Source of the DNA: Sipunculus nudus
Lineage: Eukaryota > Annelida > Sipuncula > Golfingiida > Sipunculidae
Direction of reading: 5' to 3'
Length of the DNA: 64,000 nucleotides
Assembly: GCA_026874595.1 (NCBI GenBank)
Contig: CM049311.1
Coordinates: 36,623,176 to 36,687,175, forward strand
This document shows positions 12,183 through 25,933 of this stretch, in pieces. Position 1 is the stretch's first letter. Each line of letters opens with the position of its first letter. Position numbers and translations under genes: made by a program. The notes under the pieces were generated by a model. The model did no database searches, was not told the DNA's origin, and saw nothing but the letters and a program-made list of their open reading frames with translations.

Positions 12183-14607
12183 TGTCCGGAGTCAAGCCTT
12201 ACATCGCCGGTTGCATATAATTACATAATTAAAACCCATGATAGTTTTCCGAGCTCACGCAAAATACAATAGACACTCCCCGGACGACCAGACTGTTGGA
12301 GTCGCGCACATTATCAGTGTACGCGTTTTGGTCGAAGGGTTTCAAAATTTGAATCGAACCTTAATATTAATGACTTATACGAGTTTTTGTTTTTTATCTA
12401 TTGAATCATATCATATATTTTATATAACGTGCTTAGTGTTCGGCTCACCCCAGATAGTTAGAAAAAGTAAGAATCATTTCGATCATTGAAGTATCATTTA
12501 CTTTCTCCATATGCCCGATGTGTTGTAGACATTGTGCTGGAGAATGTCCTATATGTATTGTTCAAGTTTATCACTGCTGGTCTACATTCAGTCATATTGT
12601 TTCAAAATCTTATCATGTGTTTTATTAGTTTCTTGTGCAAACATTTTAAGGGTTTTCGAAAACTTTTCTCGGAAGCCAGTCCTATATAATGTTTTTTTCC
12701 TACTGTAACATTTAGTCAGAGGTTTGACGGCCCTGGGTGTTACTTTGTTACACACGCCCGTAACTTAACTCCAGTTCTTAAGATATTCGCCCTCTAAAAA
12801 GTTTTTTTTATCTTTTATTATTACACACATTGTTGGGACCAGTTTCATCTGTATCTGGGAAATGGGATTAGCATTATATCAAGTTCGGTATTCCGTTCCG
12901 ACACCCATTTCAAACATTTTTTTTGTAAAACTAAATACGAAGTACGATGTATCAATACCGATATTTTGATATATTTCCTTTTCAGAAAACAAAGTCAGGT
13001 TTATATTTCATTTTATAAGCAGTTCTGCTGGAGTAGGATCTATTGACAGCTTGCACAGCGTTCCTGTGACGTCAGAGAAAGTTAAGACATCTCTGCGTGT
13101 AATTCACGTTTTTACACACTCTTGAAGAAAAAGGCATACAGGGGACTATTCCATTCATCTATTATTTGAAGATATGGGCATCCGGGATTTCAGAAAAAGA
13201 GGAATCCCACCCAGCAGGAGTATTGACAAAACCAAAAAAGAAAAAGCTCCCCCCCCCCTGCCTCTTGGAGGGGGTCCAGGACAAAAAAAAATTGGTCTGA
13301 AACTCTTAACAAATGGTTTCTGCGGTTGAAAAAAAGGAGGTGGGGGGGGGTCCAGGGGATCCGCGTCCGGTCAAAGAAAAGCGATATTCCGCTTTAAACT
13401 TTGCCGACACACGTTCCGTAGATAGATTCTCGCTTTGTTACTGACCTCGGGGTACTTTCGCGTCGCATCCCTGCTCCCATATCGAACCCGGATAACTTTA
13501 TGTCTCCCATTTCTCCGAAACCGCTCATGAGGGCAGCCATTTCTCGTACACACTAAAACCCGGATGACACAGGTCGAATGTCGATAATATGGCTACAATA
13601 CTACTCCACTATTAGATATCGTGTCACGGTTCACCTATTTCATTTTTAGCTCACGGGGAGCTCTATAACAAGGGCGGTCTGTAAACCATTGAATGCCTCT
13701 GGTCCTCGGGCTGAACAACGAACATATCACTCTCACATTAGTACGGAATCATTAAAATTAAAAACATTATTCAATAAAACAGAATTATACCAACTTTTTT
13801 AATTAAAAAAATGATAATAATTTATATTTTTTTTATAAAGTTGCTCGACCGCAATGAGAACAGTATAACTCTCTCAGTGGCGGTCCTGTACACATGGCAA
13901 ATCGACCCCTAACCTAACCGGATGGCTGATCATTTTATGCATGTTCCTTTTTTTTGGACAGCCTTTCAAATATTTCAGTCTGGAGAATTAGATGGAACAA
14001 TTACTTTATTAGAAACACCCAAAAAACTTCGTGTACAATATCCCGTACTCTAACGTAATGACATCGCTTCTGACACCTTCTCAGGAACAGCCAAATTATT
14101 TCCCCATTAAACGGCGATGGAAGACAAACAAACACACGTTACTGGTGATTGTTAACTGTGTGACGACACATTCACTACGATAAGGGCAAAACTCTTCAAG
14201 AGATTGACATGTAAATTTCAATATTCAACATGTACTTTATAAGCAACGGATATGGACATAAATTATACGAAAGAATGTCACTGAATAATGACATTTATCT
14301 AATTAATTGATTAATATTTAATTATTTAAATTAAGCCTTCTCCTCGACATTAATTTATACATTACTGGGTTAGGGAATGTCTATATTCTTGTATAATGGT
14401 CCTGTCAGATTTAGACCGCACTATCTTCCATAATCCCAATGCACATTAGTTAATTTGGGAAATCTCGTGCCTTCCAGGCAGCATGGTTACAAATGACCTA
14501 TCATATGCTGTCATTGATACTGAATGATCAACTGCATAATGATATTAAACACACGGTCCGGGATATAAGCGCTGCAGTCTATGACCACCCTCACAATACC
14601 ATTGTCT
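12183..14607. other. unassigned DNA with C-rich stretches
   Basis: No gene or RNA recognised. At 13240-13370 lie C-, G- and A-rich runs ending in ggggatccgcgtccgg, which resembles the hAT-like C-rich elements elsewhere, but no TIR pair could be assigned. The AT-rich stretch 13780-13840 is low complexity. Confidence 0.45.
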
Positions 14608-14608
14608 C

Positions 14609-15000
14609 TCCCGGGAGGTTATGCTTTCATCCCATTTCGTGTGTGTTTGTCTGTTTGTTTACAACATAACTCATGCAATCATGAATGGAACCTCATGAAC
14701 TTTTGTAAGGCATTTCGGTAATGGCCCTATGGAGATATGCTTATCGTGGGGATCCGGCGCATGATCCGAATCAGGAAAGCGTCATCAAGATATATTCACA
14801 AATATTAAGTTCCCTTATATTTGTGTGAATATTCCTTGATGATGTTCCTAAATATGAGTCATGTGCCGGATCCACACCCCTATCTTATCGATTCTTCATT
14901 GCCCAGTTCATGAAATTACCTAATATTTCATGAGGTCCGGTTCATTATTTAGTGAATTACGTCGTGAACAAACCCAAAAACACCCACACATACACATGAA
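14609..15000. repeat. inverted pair of R250 repeats (tail to tail)
   Basis: 14609-14805 is a plus-strand R250 copy truncated at its 3' end. 14806-15000 is a minus-strand copy truncated at the same place. They meet around an 11-base spacer (taagttccctt), with arms such as attcacaaatat against atatttgtgtgaat and catcaaga against ccttgatg. The result is an imperfect palindrome of almost 400 bp that could fold into a long hairpin if transcribed. Mismatches throughout the arms show an old event. Confidence 0.85.
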
Positions 15001-15958
15001 CGAGATTAAATCAAAACCCTTATGGCGGAGAGAAATATTAAAGATGCGTGTGTGTAGTCCTACGACTAGCCAGGATTCCCTTAAGTTCCTGTAACATGTC
15101 ACGCATCAGTATATATAGCCAGTTACTTAAAAATGCTGGCCTGCCATAAGAGCAATGAACGTTACAGTCTACTAATAGGAATCGCACTGGATTACAATGG
15201 TATGTAAAATTTTAATTTAAATGATAATGATCTAGACTACCTCTAAAATTTAATGGATACTCTTTAAGTGCAGCCCTTGTCATTCAGAACAAAAAAAAAC
15301 AAAAAATCAAAGGGAAAACAAAATATCTTTCAGGTTTTATTTCAAACCATTTCTTTCTTGTTTAAATATAAATATCGTACCTTATTTTTAGTTAAATTTG
15401 TTCACTTATTCAATTCATCAAACCGGCATTTTAACCTCAAAATACACGTAACATTTATACTGTCTATTTACCTGATTAAACTTGAAAATAAAAGGCTGGG
15501 TCTTGTCGCCGTGTCTAATAATAGCATATGAATTCAGACCTGGGGCATCTCGGATCCATCTTTCCGGGCAAATCTTTAATCTTAGTTACAATTAAATCAA
15601 AAACTGCTCTAGGGCTGTGACTCAGAAGTAATTGACGCTTTTAAACTAATGGAACACACCCCAGGCGTATTAGTTAGTAAACTTATTATTGTTGCAACAT
15701 TCATTACAAAAATAAAACTCTTTAAGTAAAGATGTCATTGCTCTTTTGGTGTTTGTCACATGGCACTTAATCATTTAGTATTCAGTATCCGTCTTTGTTT
15801 TATCCTAATAAATCTAAACACGCACATAGTGAATAAAAGTTTATATATTATATCATAAACATATCTTATTTATCACAGCCAAGTAAACTTTTTTTTTTTT
15901 TTTTTGTCTACATAACACGGTAGCTGAATGGAGGCTATACTTCCTAGTTTAAACTTTA
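15001..15958. other. unassigned AT-rich DNA
   Basis: No recognised gene or repeat. The 87-aa frame at 15268-15531 is Lys/Phe/Asn-rich, as expected of chance in AT-rich DNA. Confidence 0.45.
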
Positions 15959-15959
15959 T

Positions 15960-16236
15960 GGCATCCGCCAGGAGGGAATGCGTTAATCGCCGTTCGTGTG
16001 TGTGTTTGTGTGTGTTCACAACAAAACTTACGCATTTATGAGAGGTATCTCAAAACCTTTTCAGGGCATTTCGAGAATGGACCAGTGAAGAATCGATTAA
16101 ATTTTGGTATGGACCGGGCACACGATCCGGATTCAGAATCTTCCTCAAGGAGTATTCACAAATGTACAGTCACATGCACGAATGAACCTGAGAATGAGGG
16201 CCGAATAAGTGAATGCAAACACGGTTTGGTAGCATC
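15960..16236 (+). repeat. R250 dispersed repeat, near full length
   Basis: Starts at gcatccgccaggagg, passes through a gtgtgtgtttgtgtgtgttcacaac segment, a ttttcagggcatttcgagaatgg segment and an atccggattcag segment, and ends at tgaatgcaaacacgg and agcatc. The same ordered blocks occur in at least nine other places here. The 120-aa plus frame across it is not conserved in the other copies and is not a gene. Confidence 0.88.
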
Positions 16237-17603
16237 TAGACTGGCCCAGTCCATAAGTTGTTATGACTTAATTGTTGCTTCTGACAGAGAAATCAAACGT
16301 TCCCGGATTGTATCGCACTTACTATCGGTACCGCCATCTAGCGGCAACTCATATAACTAATTTTCCACTATCTGACCCTCTTATTTTATGGACTGGTAAT
16401 CTTGGCCGGTTCCCGGACAGTCAGCGCCCACATCACCGCCTCGCTGAACTAAGGTCTTTTCCAGTGACGTCAGCAGTAGTCTTTCCCAATATCGTTTTCA
16501 TAACCAACATGGTTCATTCAGTCATCGCCTATTCCGGGCTACCATTTGGCTACTAATATTCCCATTTAATTTGTCTTAATATTTTTAGGCCGTCGCTTAT
16601 GTTAAGTTCGGCGAGACTTTAAAACACTAAAAACCTCAGCCTCAGTGTTAACGTTTATCGGATCACCACTCTTGAAAGTAAGCCTAACAAACTCTGGGTC
16701 AGCCAATCAGCGCGAGATATTCAGGTGCAAAACGCGACAAGCGCAGTCAAAATGTAACGACTGACTGAAACGATCACGATTCGCGAGTCGCAATTTGACA
16801 GTTAATACTCGGGTTAAGACAAATGCTGCCAGCTGTCATCTCGGCAGAGGGAATTTAACTGGACCATCGGTACAAAATTGTTGCGATAGTGTCTACAATA
16901 TGCACTTACATTTGGCCCATGGACCGTAATATTCGTTCAGCAGAGATATTTCATAGGACACGAAGGTCCATGTGTGGACTACCTGAAAACATTATTTCAG
17001 TGCGAATGTTACCAAGCGGGTGACCTATGGGACCGCTTTTGGCGTTCTCATAGCATCGATGCCACTAACATGAGGGGTGACGGCCAGATATGTGCAAATA
17101 CGGGGGATTCGTCAGGTCCTAAAAGAGCCATGTGACGCCTTAATATGCAAATATCAGAGATTCACCATACGGACTTTACAGGGCTTTAGTGATAAGAGCT
17201 GGCACTGGGTTAAGTCTATCGGTACATAGATTCACGTTTTATTCTATGCATTTTCTTAGTAAACGCAAATTTAAAAGCCCAGGCAGGGCTAAGTAGCATC
17301 CCGCAATAAGGACCCCCCGTGGCGTAGGCCTGCATTCCTTAGAATGCACGATAGAAAGTAAAGTGCGTCATGATGTTCGATAGGAAGAAAATGATTGTTT
17401 GAATGTTTACGATCATTTTGATTTTGTCACATTAGCATTAAATATCCATATTTATTTTATATTTATAAATCTAAACACATTGATTTTTAAAGGCTGGTTC
17501 ATACGCAGTCCCATTGGATCACTTTAGAAGTATCCCGTGTTACTTTAGCAACGAAAAGAAAATATTATTTCATTTTATTAGACACAATAAAAATGTATAA
17601 TGT
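16237..17603. other. unassigned single-copy-looking DNA
   Basis: No repeat family and no coding domain recognised. The stretch 16600-16870 has more CpG than its surroundings and includes an agccaatcag CCAAT-type motif and a cagctg E-box. No TATA box, ORF or splice structure ties these to a gene. Confidence 0.4.
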
Positions 17604-18544
17604 ATAAAGGTGTGCTCCTTAAAAATCCTGAAGGTATGGAAAATAAAATAAATTTGAGTTGGTTTTATGTAATATTTCAAGAATTGAAGCGACCTTTTGT
17701 ATTTCCCCGGGAACGCCTACACAAATTCACGTGTTTTCTCTCGACCGATAAGTTAAAGGAAAGTTTAAAATTCGCCCGCCCGAGCGCCATATGTTTGTTC
17801 ACAAAGTTCGTGGAATAATTAGGTGTTTTGGTGTGGACTTAACTTTCCTGCAGGATTTCTGGGACCCTTTTGTTTCAATCTACTGAAGTAACTGATACCT
17901 GGTATACCATGTTTTATCATGCCTTGCATTTAAAGATTAAAGTCTTCTTCGACTTCCGGTTAGCCAGCCTGCGAGAAAAGATATGGTAAAAGTCGAACTC
18001 CACTTCCGGCCTGAAACTGATACCTGCACGCCACCGGTGTGGAAAACCTCAAAATGACAGGTGCATCAAAGAAGAAAAGAAGCCCGGGGAGATAACTATC
18101 AAGCATCTCTGAGTGAGAAAGATACGCCAGCTTTAATTGTCTCTCCTGGCAGCCATGTAATTAACAGGCATATATGTTCTGCCATTAACTTAATTCAGTC
18201 TAAACAAAAATATAGACCAGACCTGCAAGACCAAACATCCTGGCCAGGGGAGTGAACTGAAAGTCTTGCCTTAAGCAAATAAATGTTAATAGCACTTCGT
18301 CTCTTTATGAACTGTTTGTCATTCAAAACACTGAAACTTTTTTTTTAATTGGCAGAAGAGCTCAACATTCATCCAAACATGTTCTAGTGATCAAGACAGC
18401 ATCCGAATCTGATTGACCATTCTAACTTTTAACTGAGAAAGACAAACATTCATGTGTATGCCTCCAATTCTTTGATTAGAGGCTGCTATTTATACTGTTT
18501 TGTTTGGCACTATTAAGCTAACAGGTATTTGCTAATGCAGCTTA

Positions 18545-18905
18545 CTGGTTCTCCATCTCTGTAATTCCAGATCCATCTTACTAGTAATTTCTTTTCCGAT
18601 TTACTAGTTTCTCCATCTGTTTAATTTCTTTTTCAGTTTTCTGGTTTCTCTATCTGTGTAGTTTCCTTTCCCGATTTCTAGTTTCCCCATCTGTGTAATT
18701 TCTTTTCCGATTTACTAGCTTCTCCATCTGTGTAATTTCTTTTCCAGTTTACTAGTTTCTCCACCTGTGTAATTTCTTTTGTGGTTTACTGGTTTCTCAA
18801 TCTGTGTAATTTCTTTTCCGGTTTACTGGTTTCTCCATCTGTGTAATTTTTTTTCGATATACTGGTTTCTCCATCTGTGTAATTTCTTTTCCGATTTACT
18901 GGAAA
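18545..18905 (+). repeat. 37-bp minisatellite in copy A
   Basis: About 9-10 units of tttctccatctgtgtaattt plus cttttccgatttactag, with point variants. Copy B holds about two fewer units, so unit number changed after the duplication. Confidence 0.93.
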
Positions 18906-20301
18906 ATCTGGACCTCTGACTTCTATAATCTGGACCTCCAACGTTCTGGATCAGATGGCCTATTTAGTCTTTCTGGATGAATCCGATCAGGTCTGTTACT
19001 GTTGCAACAATAACGCTCTACCTGGTCCAATCACCTTTGCCATACTTTTAAGCTGACACTTCAACAGAGCAACTAGACTAACCATGAGTGAGTGATGCTG
19101 AACCAGATTCATCACACTAATGGCGACCACTGCATGTAACCCAATATGGCTGCCCCCCGTGCCGGCAGGGTACTCGGCCCAAACAAGCTTTGTATTACAT
19201 ATACAAATGTTTTAAATTATTTGAGAAATCCAGTTCGAAAAGGAACACCTTCTTAAATATACTCTCTTAATTAAAATTCTGCATGGATTTTACAAAGCGT
19301 AGGGTATATATTTAAATGAAAGTTTAGTGTATCCAATGGTTCTTGCTTGTTTAAAAAATCGAGATGAAAATCTTCAATCAGCATTAGTGATTATCCATTT
19401 TTCACAAAATTACGTAAATACAAACATTAAGTAACATAAGAAATACATTTGGTGGGGGTAGATTAAAATAATTCGGTACTTGTTGATATTGATATTTAGC
19501 TACCCTGGAGGTATTATGAAATCGATATCATTGGGCCCTACCACAATTTTCTGAATCTGGTTTTCCAAAAATTTTCCAAAATGAGATTGAATCATTCTAT
19601 TTTTTGTTTTTGCTGGCGATGTTTCATGCGCTTTGCTAACCTGTATGATTCAATAAAATTATAAATAATTATCATGTTGTGACAGTTTTATTATTCATAT
19701 ATTGATTCCAGCTTTTAAATCGCCCCTTTTTATACAAGATTTATTAAAATAATATATCATGATTATATATCATTCAGAGTTTACCGTTTTATTAAAACAA
19801 CCAGGGGGTAAACTGGACAGTACAGGGTTAACCTGAAATTAAGTTCAGGATACCCTCTGGGGTTGTCTGAAACCGATTTCTGTTTACCAGGAGTATTAAC
19901 TTAAATTGGTTACATATAAAACTTTATTTTCTATAACCTTATCTTTAATAGTAATATGTTTGAAATGTCATTAAGTACATATATTTGAAATTTTTCATAC
20001 AGACACTATTACAAAATAATATATATGTTTGTCTTATTCATCTCTCGCAAGCATTATATGGTTTGCGTTTGCTATAAAATTAAAGTTAGATGTCGGGTGT
20101 CGACGCTTAACAATAAGTGATACTTATTGTGCAAATGAAGCACGGACAAAACATTTCAATATCCTATACCAGAGATCAATCATAGAACCGTTGAGTTATA
20201 TTTGATAAAGGCAATCCTTTCTTATATGCAAGTCTACTTTCGTCTATCCGAAACAGAGAATTTACAAAGCAAACCTCCGTCATGTAGTTGATCAGTATTA
20301 T

Positions 20302-20543
20302 GGGATGCTCCCAAATCCATGTTTGCATTTACTTATTCGGTTCATATTCCCAGGTTCATTCATGCATAAGCCACTGTAATTTGTGAATATTCCTTGATGT
20401 TATTCCTGAATCCGGATCATGCGCAAGATTCACACCAAAATCGAATTGATTCTTCATTGACCCATTCCCGATGAACCCTGTAAACTGCGTGAGTTATGAA
20501 ATAAACAAACACACACGAACACGGATGAACTCCTGGCGGAGGC
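20302..20543 (-). repeat. R250 repeat inside copy A
   Basis: Runs from gggatgctcc to ctggcggaggc on the plus strand, so it is oriented minus. It is shared at the same place by copy B, so it was inserted before the duplication. Confidence 0.9.
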
Positions 20544-21880
20544 GACCAGGGCTTCGGTTCTTATATTGTTAAAATGCTGCAAGACAATGAGAAAACAAAC
20601 TATTTTGAACAAACAATCCCTCTTGCTGAGGAAAAAACACAATGCAAATCACCCACGTAGGCATTTAATGTTTCATGAAACCTGAATTTCTCCCTTGCCT
20701 CAACACACACACACAAATATATATATATATATATACATGCCACAGATACGTTAGACTTTCCAATTACTGCAGTTTCATTTTAAAATGTGACCAATTTCTC
20801 CAGATTAACGAATAAGTAATCTTTAATTATCTTTTTATCAGCTTTGATTCATTACTAATTTAAATTTAATCATTCAATGGGGGACTGTAGTAATGCAATG
20901 TGATATAAATTGAACATATGGATTCCCGTATACAATAGTAACAAGGACGCGGTAAAATAACTAATTGAATGGGACAACTACAGTAAATAGGTTTAAGGAT
21001 GGATATTAATTCAAAAATAGATATTTATTAACTCAGGGTGCAGGTGGCTTTGTCTGTTTTTACTAATCTTTTAATGATTTTTTTTATATTTTATATTTCA
21101 TATAACATATAATTTAATTAAACTTTTTTAATTTAAACGTTGTTTACAATGTTGGTCTGAACAACACAACTTCAGGTTGCGTAATGGTAAAACATTTAAT
21201 CTTTAGTGCACCTACGCTCCTCATACAGGGGTTATACGCTGCAGTCGTTCCAGAGCTCCTTCGCCTTAACCGCTCCTTCCATCAGCAAGTTTTTCGGGGT
21301 CCATTCACCAGAACTGGTACAGCGCCAAGAACCAGACCTATGACAGCGGGATGTAGCATGTCTAAATTTTGGAGCTGGATGCACATACGCTCTTTTCACA
21401 GCCCTTTACCCATAGGCCAGCTACCTATATCGTAATCGCTGGTGGTTATGACCTTGTATCATGAATCTCTACACCAGAGGGGAGCACTGTATTTTGGTCC
21501 AATCAGATGAGACCCCGCGCTGGAAGACAAAACGGTTTACCAGCCAAGCGAGGAATACACGAAGCCAATGTTCTTCATTTCGATTGACAGCTTATCGCCA
21601 AGGCGACCATTTGAACAGGCCACAGGCTCAGGCAGAATTGCCTACACGTGGTTTCTGGGCACAGCCTGATGCCTGTCGAGAGTTTGTTGACTTGCATTTG
21701 GTTGGCTGCTAGTCATATCAGCAGTTTTTTTTTCAGCAGACAGGCCCATGTGCACCACCTGGTGTTCAAGTGCATCATAAACGGTAAAAGCAGGCAGTGG
21801 GAAAATCAGTAGCTTCTTTAGAAGCGCAAGATTTCCGCTGCCTCGGGAGCGTAGATGCACAATGCGATACCATGCTCTCC

Positions 21881-23265
21881 AGGTCCAGCGGTTACAATTT
21901 GTGCTCTGTTAACAGATGACTGCATCTTTAAAGGTCTCAAAAATAGAGAAAAAAATCGTAAAAAAATAATAAAAATACAAGTTTCGCCACCAGTCTGCAG
22001 AAACTAATGAAACACTCCATGATCAATATCCATGCAAAGAATCATGGTGATCAATACATTAGTTGTTCAGACACTTGAGCTTTTGTATCAAATTTTCATT
22101 ATTCTTTGGGGGGGGACGTCGGAACCCCATAGCTGGAAGAATATGGGTAACAGAGACCTAATTTCAGGTGTCCATGGAAATTTTTCATGGACTTATCTGG
22201 ATGTAAAGTTTGAAGATTCCAGGTCCAGCGGTTACAACTTGTGCCCTGTTAATAGATGACTGCATCTTTAAAGGTATCAAAATAGAGGAAAAAATTGTAA
22301 AAAATAATAAAAATACAGGCGACGCCACTGGTCTGCAGAAACTAATGAAACACTTCATGGTCAGTATCCATGCAAGAATCATGGTGATCAATGCATTAGT
22401 TGTTCAGACACTTGAGCTTTTGTATCAAATTTTCATTATTCTGTGATGGGGGGTACGTCGGAACCCCATAGCTGGAAGAATATGGGTAACAGACACCTAA
22501 TTCTAGGTTTCCAAGGAGACTTCTTATGGACCTCTCTGGATGTAAAGAAAAAAGATTCCAGATCCAGCGGTTACAATTTGTGCCCTGTTAACAGATGACC
22601 GCATCTTTTTACGTCTTGAAAATAGGGGGAAAATCGCAAAAAAATTAAAAGAATACAGGTGGCGACACCAGTCTGCAGAAACTTATGAAACACTCCATGA
22701 TCAATATCCATGCAAAAAACTATGGTGATCAATGCATTAGTTGTTTAGATAATTGAGCTTTTGTATCAAATTTTTCACTATTTTTGGGGGTACTTCAGAG
22801 CCCCATAGCTTGAAGAATATGGGTACCAGAGACCTAATTCCAGGTTGACTCGGAGTCTTTACATGGACCTCTGTGGATGTAAAGTAAAAAGATTGCAGTT
22901 CCAGCGGTTACATTTGTGCCCTGTTAACAGATGACCGCATCTTTTAAGGTCACAATAATGGAGAAAAAATCGTTAAAAAATCGAAAAAATACAGGTGACG
23001 CCACCCGTCTGCAGAAACTGATGAAACACTCCATGATCAATATCTGTGCACAGAATCATGGTGATCAATACATTAGTTGTTCAGATACTTGAGCTTTTGT
23101 ATCAAATTTTTCATTATTCTATGGGGTACTTCAGAGCCCCATAGCTTGAAAAATATGGGTAACAGAGACCTAATTCCAGTTTTCTAAGGAGATTTTTCAT
23201 GATCCTCTCTGGATGTAAAGTTAGAAGATTCCAGATCCAGCGGTTACGATTTGTGCCTGGTTAAC
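21881..23265 (+). repeat. 338-bp tandem array, four units plus a stub
   Basis: Unit starts at the ccagcggttacaa motif recur near 21881, 22221, 22560, 22897 and 23233, spacings 340, 339, 337 and 336. Each unit carries a ctgcagaaact..atgaaacact block, an atggtgatcaat..cattagttgtt block and a cccatagct.gaa.aatatgggta block. The fifth unit is cut after about 30 bp and runs into gacggacagacagacag simple sequence. No frame stays open across units. It fills the space between duplicate copies A and B. Confidence 0.95.
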
Positions 23266-23330
23266 GAACAGACGGACAGACAGACAGAAAGACTTACAGA
23301 CGGCTGAGCTGAAAAATGTATATTGTTGCT
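23266..23330. repeat. GACA/GACG simple sequence between array and copy B
   Basis: Short run of acagacggacagacagacag-like units followed by about 40 bp of unassigned sequence up to the start of copy B. Confidence 0.75.
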
Positions 23331-24264
23331 AAGATGTGCTCCTTAAAAATCCTTGTGTTTGGAAAATAAAAATAAATTTGAGTTGATTTTATGTAATATT
23401 TTAAGAATTGAAGCGAGCTTTCCCGGGAAAGCCCGCACAAATTCAAGTGTTTTTTCTGGACCGATAAATTTAAGAAAGTTAAAAATTCGCCCGCCCGAGC
23501 GCCATTTGTTTGTTCACAAAGTTTTTAGAACAATTAAGTGTTTTGGTGTGGACTTACCTTATTCCTTCAGGACTTCTGGGACCCTTTTGTTTTAATCTAC
23601 TGAAGTAACTGACACCTGGTAAACCGTGTTTTATCATGCCTTGCATTTATAGATTAAAGTCTTCTTTGACTTCCGGTAAGCCAGCCTGCGAGATAAGATA
23701 TGGTAAAGTCGAACTCCACTTCCGGCCTGAAACTTATACCTGCATGCCACCGGTGTGGAAAACCTCAAAATGACAGGTGCACCAAAGAAAAAAAGAAGCC
23801 CGGGGAGATAACTATCGAACATCTCAGAGTGAGGAAGATACGCCAGCTTTAATTGTCTCTCCTGGCAGCCATACAATTAACAGGCATATATGTTCTGCCA
23901 TTAACTTAATTCAGTCTTAACAAAAATTATAGACTAGACCTGCAAGACCAAACATCCTGGCCAGGGGAGTGAACTGAAAGTCTTGCCTTAAGCAAATAAA
24001 TGTTAACAACACCTCGTCTCTTTATGAACTGTTTGTCATTCAAAACACTGAAACTTTTTTTTTTAATTGGCAGAAGAGCTCAACATTCATCCAAATATGT
24101 TCTAGTGATCAAGACAGCATCCGAATCTGATTGACCATTCTTATTTTTAACTGAGAAAGAAAAACAATCATGTGTATGCCTCCAATTCTTTTATTGGAGG
24201 CTGCTATTTATACTGTTTTGTTTGGCACTATTAAGCTAACAGGTATTTTCTTATGCAGCTTACT

Positions 24265-24545
24265 GGTTCTCCTTCTGTGTAATTCCAGATCCATCTCACT
24301 AGTTCCTCCATCTGTGTAATTTCTTTTCCGATTTACTAGTTTCTCCATCTGTTTAATTTCTTTTCCGGTTTACTGGTTTCTCCATCTGTGTAATTTCTTT
24401 TCCGATTTACTAGTTTCTCCATCTGTGTAATTTCTTTTCCAGTTAACCGGTTTCGCTATCTGTGTATCTTTTTATCATTTTACTAGTTTCTCCACCTGTG
24501 TAATTTTTTTTCGATGTACTGGTTTCTCGATCTGTGTATTTTCTC
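24265..24545 (+). repeat. 37-bp minisatellite in copy B
   Basis: About 7-8 units of the same 37-bp sequence as in copy A, the last ones more divergent. Confidence 0.92.
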
Positions 24546-25933
24546 TGACCTCTAAAATATGGACCTCAAACGTTCTGGATCAGAGGACCTATTTAGTCTT
24601 TCTGGCTGAATCCGATCAGGTCTGTTACTGTTGCAACAATAACGCTCTACCTGGTCCCATCACCTTAGCTATACTTTTAAGCTGACACTTCAACAGAGCA
24701 ACTAGACTAACCATGAGTGAGTGAAGCTGAACCAGATTCATCACACTAATGGCGGCCACTGCATGTAACCCAATATGGCTGCCCCCGTGCTGGCAGGGTA
24801 CTCGGCCAAAACAAGCGTTGTATTACATATACAAATGTTTTAAATTATTTGAGAAATCCAGTTCGAAAAGGAACCCCTTCTTAAATATACTCTCTTAATT
24901 AAAATTCTGCATGGATTTTACAAAGCGTAGGGTATATATTTAAATGAAAGTATAGTGTATCCAATGATTCTCGCTTGTTTAAAAAATCGTGATGAAAATC
25001 TTCAAACAGCATTAGTGATTATCCATTTTTCACATAATTACGTAAATACATACATTAAGTAACATAAGAAATACATTTGGTGGGGGTAGATTAAAATAAT
25101 TCAGTACTGGTTGATATTGATATTTAGCTACCCTGGAGCTATTATGAAATCGATATCACTGGGCCCCACCACAATTTTTCTGAATTTGGTTTTCCAAAAA
25201 TTTTCCAAAATGAGATTGAATCATTCTATTTTTTGTTTTTTGCTGGCGATGTTTATGCGCTTTGGTTACCTGTATGTTTCAATTAAATTATAAATTATTA
25301 TCATGTTGTGACAGTTTTATTATTTATATATTGATTCCAGCTTTTAAATCGCCTCTTTTATACAAGATTTATTAAAGTAATATATCATGATTTTATATCA
25401 TTCAGAGTTTACCGTTTTATTAAAACAACCAGGGGGTAAACTGGACAGTACAGGGTTAACCTGAAATTAAGTTCAGGATACCCTCTGGGGTTGTCTGAAA
25501 CCGATTTCAGTTTACCAGGAGTATTAACTTAGCTGGTAACATATAAAACTTTATTTCTATAACCTTATATTTAATTGTAATATGTTTGAAATGTCATAAA
25601 GTATATATATTTGAATTTTGTCGTAAAGACACTAGAATAAAATAATATAAATGTTTGTCTTATTCATCCCTCGGAAGCATTATGTGATTTGCGTTTGCTA
25701 TAAAATTAAAGTCAGATGACTCATGTCGGATGTCGACGCTTAATAATAAGTGATACTTATTTTACAAATGAAGCACGGACAAAACATTTCAATTTCCTGT
25801 ACCAGAGATCAATCATAGAACCGTTGGGTTATATTTGATAAAGGCAATCCTTTCTTATATGCAATTCTACTTTCGCCAATTCCAGACACAGAATGTTTAA
25901 AGCAAACCTCCGTCATGTAGTTGGTCCATATGA

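Larger units (their letters stand above)
17604..21879 (+). repeat. 4.2-kb duplicated segment, copy A
   Basis: This segment aligns from end to end, same orientation, with 23331-27495. The left boundary is at gtgctccttaaaaatcc and the right at gataccatgctctc. It is non-coding as far as I can see: frames open in one copy are shifted or interrupted in the other. Inside, in order, are a 37-bp minisatellite (18545-18905), a tract starting aaccagggggtaaactgg (about 19798) with a small cctgaa/ttcagg hairpin, an R250 copy (20302-20543), a (TA)n stretch near 20717, and the left arm of an inverted-repeat element (about 21233-21290). The partner arm is absent because homology stops at 21879, where the 338-bp array begins. 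Confidence 0.93.

Noticed and set aside
15998-16360. 120-aa frame
   Set aside because: Mostly the R250 repeat; the frame is not kept in the other copies.
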